8,032 nucleotides of DNA. It comes from an uncultured Eubacteriales bacterium (GTDB lineage Bacteria > Bacillota > Clostridia > Christensenellales > CAG-138). The stretch spans positions 1 through 8,032 of the forward strand of contig UQOG01000091.1 of assembly GCA_900542615.1 (NCBI GenBank), written 5' to 3'. A model generated the notes under the pieces. The model saw only the letters and a list, made by a program, of their open reading frames with translations, was not told the DNA's origin and made no database searches. The position numbers and the translations under genes are program-made. Positions 5,851 to 8,032 of the stretch are shown in pieces. How positions within the stretch are numbered: the first letter of the stretch is position 1; every line of letters starts with the position of its first letter.

Positions 5851-6558
5851 ATGAACAACACGCCATTTATCCTCCTGATTGAAGACGATAAAGCCATCGT
5901 CAATTTTATGAACACCGTGCTTTGCGCCAACCAATACCGGGTGCTTCACGCCCAGACCGGGCGGGAGGCCCTGGCGCTGATCTCCTCCCATTGTCCGGAT
6001 GTGATCCTGTTGGACCTGGGGCTGCCGGATATGGACGGGCTGGAGATCATCCGCAGCGTGCGCCAATGGACCAAGACTCCCATCATTGTGGTATCCGCCC
6101 GGAGCCGGGAGCAGGAAAAGGTGGACGCCCTGGACGCCGGGGCGGACGACTATGTGACCAAGCCCTTTGGCACGGCGGAGCTGTTGGCCCGGATCCGCAC
6201 CGCCCTGCGCCGGGCGGAGGGCGCGGGAGGCCGGGGCGCGGCCAGCGGCAAGCTGGAAAACGGCGGCCTATGCATCAATTACGATACCCGGCGGGTGCTG
6301 GTGGACGGCAACGAGGTGCACCTGACCCACATCGAATACAAGATCGTGACCCTGATCGCCCAATATTTGGGGAAGGTGCTCACCTACGATTATATCATCC
6401 GCAACGTATGGGGCAGCCGTCCCACGGTGGATAACCAGATCCTGCGGGTAAACATGGCCAACATCCGGCGCAAGCTGGAGAAAAATCCCGCCGAGCCCCG
6501 CTACATCATCACCGAGACCGGCATCGGCTACCGGATGGTGGATTATACGGAAGACTGA
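5851..6558 (+). CDS. KdpE-like OmpR-family response regulator
   Basis: Cytosolic DNA-binding response regulator of 235 residues, the normal family length. The receiver domain (about 5-120) has the acidic pocket Glu11-Asp12-Asp13, phospho-acceptor Asp55 in ILLDLGLPDMDG, Ser82 and Lys104 in VTKPF. A Gly/Ala-rich linker (about 123-134) leads to a winged-helix domain (about 137-233) containing LTHIEYKIV, RVNMANIRRKLE and YIITETGIGYRM. These segments resemble KdpE more than PhoB or OmpR. The ATG is preceded by AAAGGGG at 5837-5843, seven bases away. The likely kinase is the KdpD-type protein encoded divergently at 3205-4629. No kdpFABC genes are in view, so control of potassium uptake is not shown. 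The OadG/OadB genes follow in the same direction after 56 nt with no strong terminator. Confidence 0.93.
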   Translation: MNNTPFILLIEDDKAIVNFMNTVLCANQYRVLHAQTGREALALISSHCPDVILLDLGLPDMDGLEIIRSVRQWTKTPIIVVSARSREQEKVDALDAGADDYVTKPFGTAELLARIRTALRRAEGAGGRGAASGKLENGGLCINYDTRRVLVDGNEVHLTHIEYKIVTLIAQYLGKVLTYDYIIRNVWGSRPTVDNQILRVNMANIRRKLEKNPAEPRYIITETGIGYRMVDYTED

Positions 6559-6561
6559 CCT

Positions 6562-6583
6562 TTGCCCTCCTTCTTGCGGGCAA
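6562..6583 (+). other. Weak stem-loop between regulator and decarboxylase genes
   Basis: TTGCCC (6562-6567) pairs with GGGCAA (6578-6583) over 6 bp around a 10-nt loop. No T tract follows, only an A-rich stretch, so it is unlikely to stop transcription fully. It may be a processing or partial attenuation site, or mean nothing. Confidence 0.25.
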
Positions 6584-6614
6584 TTGAAATAACGAGGATT
6601 GGAGAATCGAGCAC

Positions 6615-6746
6615 ATGTCCAACATTTCACCCTGGTTTGTGATGACCATCGGTATGGCAACCGTATTCATCGGGCTCATCGCCCTGATCCTGCTTACGGG
6701 ATTGATGAGCAAGCTGTGCTGCCTTGGCAAGGGAAAGGGGGCGTGA
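6615..6746 (+). CDS. Miniature OadG-like decarboxylase subunit
   Basis: A 43-residue single-pass membrane peptide starting MSNISPWFVM. One hydrophobic helix spans about residues 7-31, followed by a short basic cytoplasmic tail (SKLCCLGKGKGA). The helix pattern GMATVFIGLIAL resembles the N-terminal anchor of the OadG (gamma) subunit family, which stabilises the Na+-pumping decarboxylase complex and links alpha to beta. Typical OadG proteins are about 80-120 residues with a Pro/His-rich tail; this one has none. It is not visibly truncated by a frameshift, because the stop is followed after three bases by the beta-subunit ATG. It probably belongs to the class called OadG-related small transporter subunits. 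GGAG at 6601-6604 is the likely ribosome binding site, ten bases upstream. Its last codons contain the Shine-Dalgarno sequence of the next gene. Confidence 0.85.
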   Translation: MSNISPWFVMTIGMATVFIGLIALILLTGLMSKLCCLGKGKGA

Positions 6747-6749
6747 TCC

Positions 6750-7964
6750 ATGACGGGAGAAGCCATTCAAAACTTTATCGCTAGCACCGGCTTCTACAAG
6801 CTGCTGGAGCAATGGCCCTGCATCATTATGATGCTCATTGCCTGCCTGCTGCTCTATCTGGCCATTGTCAAGGGGTTTGAACCCCTGCTGCTGATCCCCA
6901 TCGGCTTCGGGATGCTGCTGACCAACCTGCCCGGCGCCGAAATGTTCCATACGGACTACTTCCTCAAGGTGGTGGATGGCCAGACCGTTATCGATTGGGC
7001 GGCCCTGGGCCATGGCGCCGGATTGATCGATTACCTGTACCTGGGCGTGAAGCTGGGCATCTATCCCTCCTTGATCTTCATGGGCGTGGGCGCGATGACG
7101 GACTTCGGGCCCCTGATCGCCAACCCCAAGAGCCTCCTCATGGGCGCCGCCGCCCAGCTGGGCATTTTTATCACCTTTATCGGCGCCATCTATCTGGGCC
7201 AGTGGTTCCCGGATTATATCGAATTCGGCGTGAACGAGGCCTCCTCCATCGGCATCATCGGCGGCGCCGACGGCCCGACGGCCATCTATGTGACCCTGCG
7301 CCTGGCCCCCCATCTCTTGGGACCCATCGCCGTGGCCGCCTATAGCTATATGGCCCTGGTGCCGGTGATCCAGCCCCCCATCATGCGGGCCCTCACCACC
7401 AAGGAGGAACGCTGCATCGTCATGAAGCAGCTGCGCCCCGTCTCCCAGGCGGAAAAAATCGTATTCCCCATCGTGGTGACCATTTTCGTCTCCCTGCTCC
7501 TGCCCTCTGCGGCCCCCTTGATCGGCCTGCTGATGCTGGGCAACCTGTTTCGGGAGTGCGGCGTGGTGGACCGCCTCAGCAAGACCGCCCAAAACGAGCT
7601 GATCAACATCGTTACCATCTTCTTGGGCATCAGCGTGGGCGCTACCGCCACCGCGGAAGCCTTCCTCAATATCGAGACCTTGTCCATCCTGCTGTTGGGC
7701 GTCATCGCCTTTAGCGGCGGCACCGCCGGCGGCGTGCTGCTGGCCAAGCTGATGAACCTGTTCTCCAAGGATAAGATCAACCCCCTCATCGGCTCCGCCG
7801 GCGTGTCCGCCGTGCCCATGGCCGCCCGGGTATCCCAGGTGGTGGGCCAGAAGGAAAAGCCCGGCAACTTCCTCCTGATGCACGCCATGGGCCCCAATGT
7901 GGCCGGCGTCATCGGCTCCGCCATCGCGGCGGGGGTGTTCCTGGCTCTGTTCTATACCCCGTAA
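6750..7964 (+). CDS. Na+-translocating decarboxylase beta subunit (OadB/GcdB/MmdB family)
   Basis: Polytopic membrane protein of 404 residues. In this family the beta subunit releases CO2 from carboxybiotin and couples this to Na+ export. The signature GGADGPTAIY contains Asp174. Asn344, Gly348, Ser353 and Arg360 in the segment INPLIGSAGVSAVPMAAR, and Tyr200, all sit at a constant offset of 29 from the residues I recall as functional in Klebsiella OadB (Asp203, Asn373, Gly377, Ser382, Arg389, Tyr229). The pump should therefore be intact. Many hydrophobic segments are evident. The start follows the small OadG-like gene by three bases, with GGGAAAGGGGG (6731-6741) eight bases upstream, so translation is probably coupled. 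No alpha subunit (carboxyltransferase) or biotin carrier is adjacent, so the substrate (oxaloacetate, methylmalonyl-CoA or glutaconyl-CoA) cannot be assigned. A terminator follows directly. Confidence 0.95.
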   Translation: MTGEAIQNFIASTGFYKLLEQWPCIIMMLIACLLLYLAIVKGFEPLLLIPIGFGMLLTNLPGAEMFHTDYFLKVVDGQTVIDWAALGHGAGLIDYLYLGVKLGIYPSLIFMGVGAMTDFGPLIANPKSLLMGAAAQLGIFITFIGAIYLGQWFPDYIEFGVNEASSIGIIGGADGPTAIYVTLRLAPHLLGPIAVAAYSYMALVPVIQPPIMRALTTKEERCIVMKQLRPVSQAEKIVFPIVVTIFVSLLLPSAAPLIGLLMLGNLFRECGVVDRLSKTAQNELINIVTIFLGISVGATATAEAFLNIETLSILLLGVIAFSGGTAGGVLLAKLMNLFSKDKINPLIGSAGVSAVPMAARVSQVVGQKEKPGNFLLMHAMGPNVAGVIGSAIAAGVFLALFYTP

Positions 7965-7980
7965 GCGACGACGTGTGCGC

Positions 7981-8009
7981 AAAAAAGCGGCTTTTATTCC
8001 GCTTTTTTT
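7981..8009 (+). terminator. Rho-independent terminator of the decarboxylase operon
   Basis: AAAAAAGCGG (7981-7990) pairs with CCGCTTTTTT (7999-8008) around an 8-nt loop, ending in seven T residues (8003-8009). It lies 16 nt after the beta-subunit stop and ends the transcript cleanly. The symmetric A tract means it could also work on the minus strand for genes beyond the right edge. The last bases (8010-8032) are G-rich and hold nothing identifiable. Confidence 0.9.
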
Positions 8010-8032
8010 GGTTGGGCGGGGCCCGGCGGGGG

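Noticed and set aside
6559..6750. Frameshifted or truncated longer OadG gene
   Set aside because: The small frame has its own start, ribosome binding site and stop. The next ATG is three bases later, with its Shine-Dalgarno inside the small gene, so no room for a lost tail remains.
6627..7982. 451-codon open frame antisense to the decarboxylase beta subunit
   Set aside because: It is a His/Gln/Gly-rich shadow of a gene whose functional residues are all conserved. It also begins inside the terminator.

Overview
The window looks like chromosomal DNA of a GC-rich, low-oxygen Firmicute (class Clostridia, probably a gut lineage). This is inferred from strong AGGAGG-type ribosome binding sites, GC-rich third codon positions, and a sodium-pump decarboxylase beta subunit paired with a very small OadG-like partner. 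No rRNA, tRNA or phylogenetic marker was found to fix the taxonomy more closely. Six protein-coding genes are supported.

Left half, minus strand, read right to left: a short KdpD-type sensor histidine kinase (3205-4629), glmS (1244-3070) and galM (198-1226). glmS and galM are 17 nt apart and probably form one operon for hexose and amino-sugar metabolism. GlmS makes glucosamine-6-phosphate for cell-wall precursors, and GalM interconverts aldose anomers. Three stem-loops lie downstream of galM (82-184), the last being a 17-bp terminator-like hairpin. The leader of glmS shows no glmS ribozyme.

Centre: 4693 to about 5740 is over 1 kb of very GC-rich DNA with no credible gene, packed with stem-loops. 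It holds a 69-bp direct repeat in two copies, a 164-bp nested inverted repeat, and several perfect or near-perfect hairpins. Near its right end is a second copy of a small hairpin module also found downstream of galM, with a compensatory base-pair change between the copies. This block separates the divergently transcribed kinase and response regulator genes. It may be a dispersed intergenic repeat, a structured RNA, or both.

Right half, plus strand: a KdpE-like OmpR-family response regulator (5851-6558), a 43-residue OadG-like membrane peptide (6615-6746), and the beta subunit of a Na+-translocating decarboxylase (6750-7964), closed by a clear rho-independent terminator (7981-8009). The response regulator promoter carries an 18-bp palindrome on one candidate -10 box. 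No decarboxylase alpha subunit, biotin carrier or kdpFABC potassium pump lies in the window. The kinase and regulator are plausibly a cognate pair, but their targets are unknown; the adjacent decarboxylase genes are the simplest guess.
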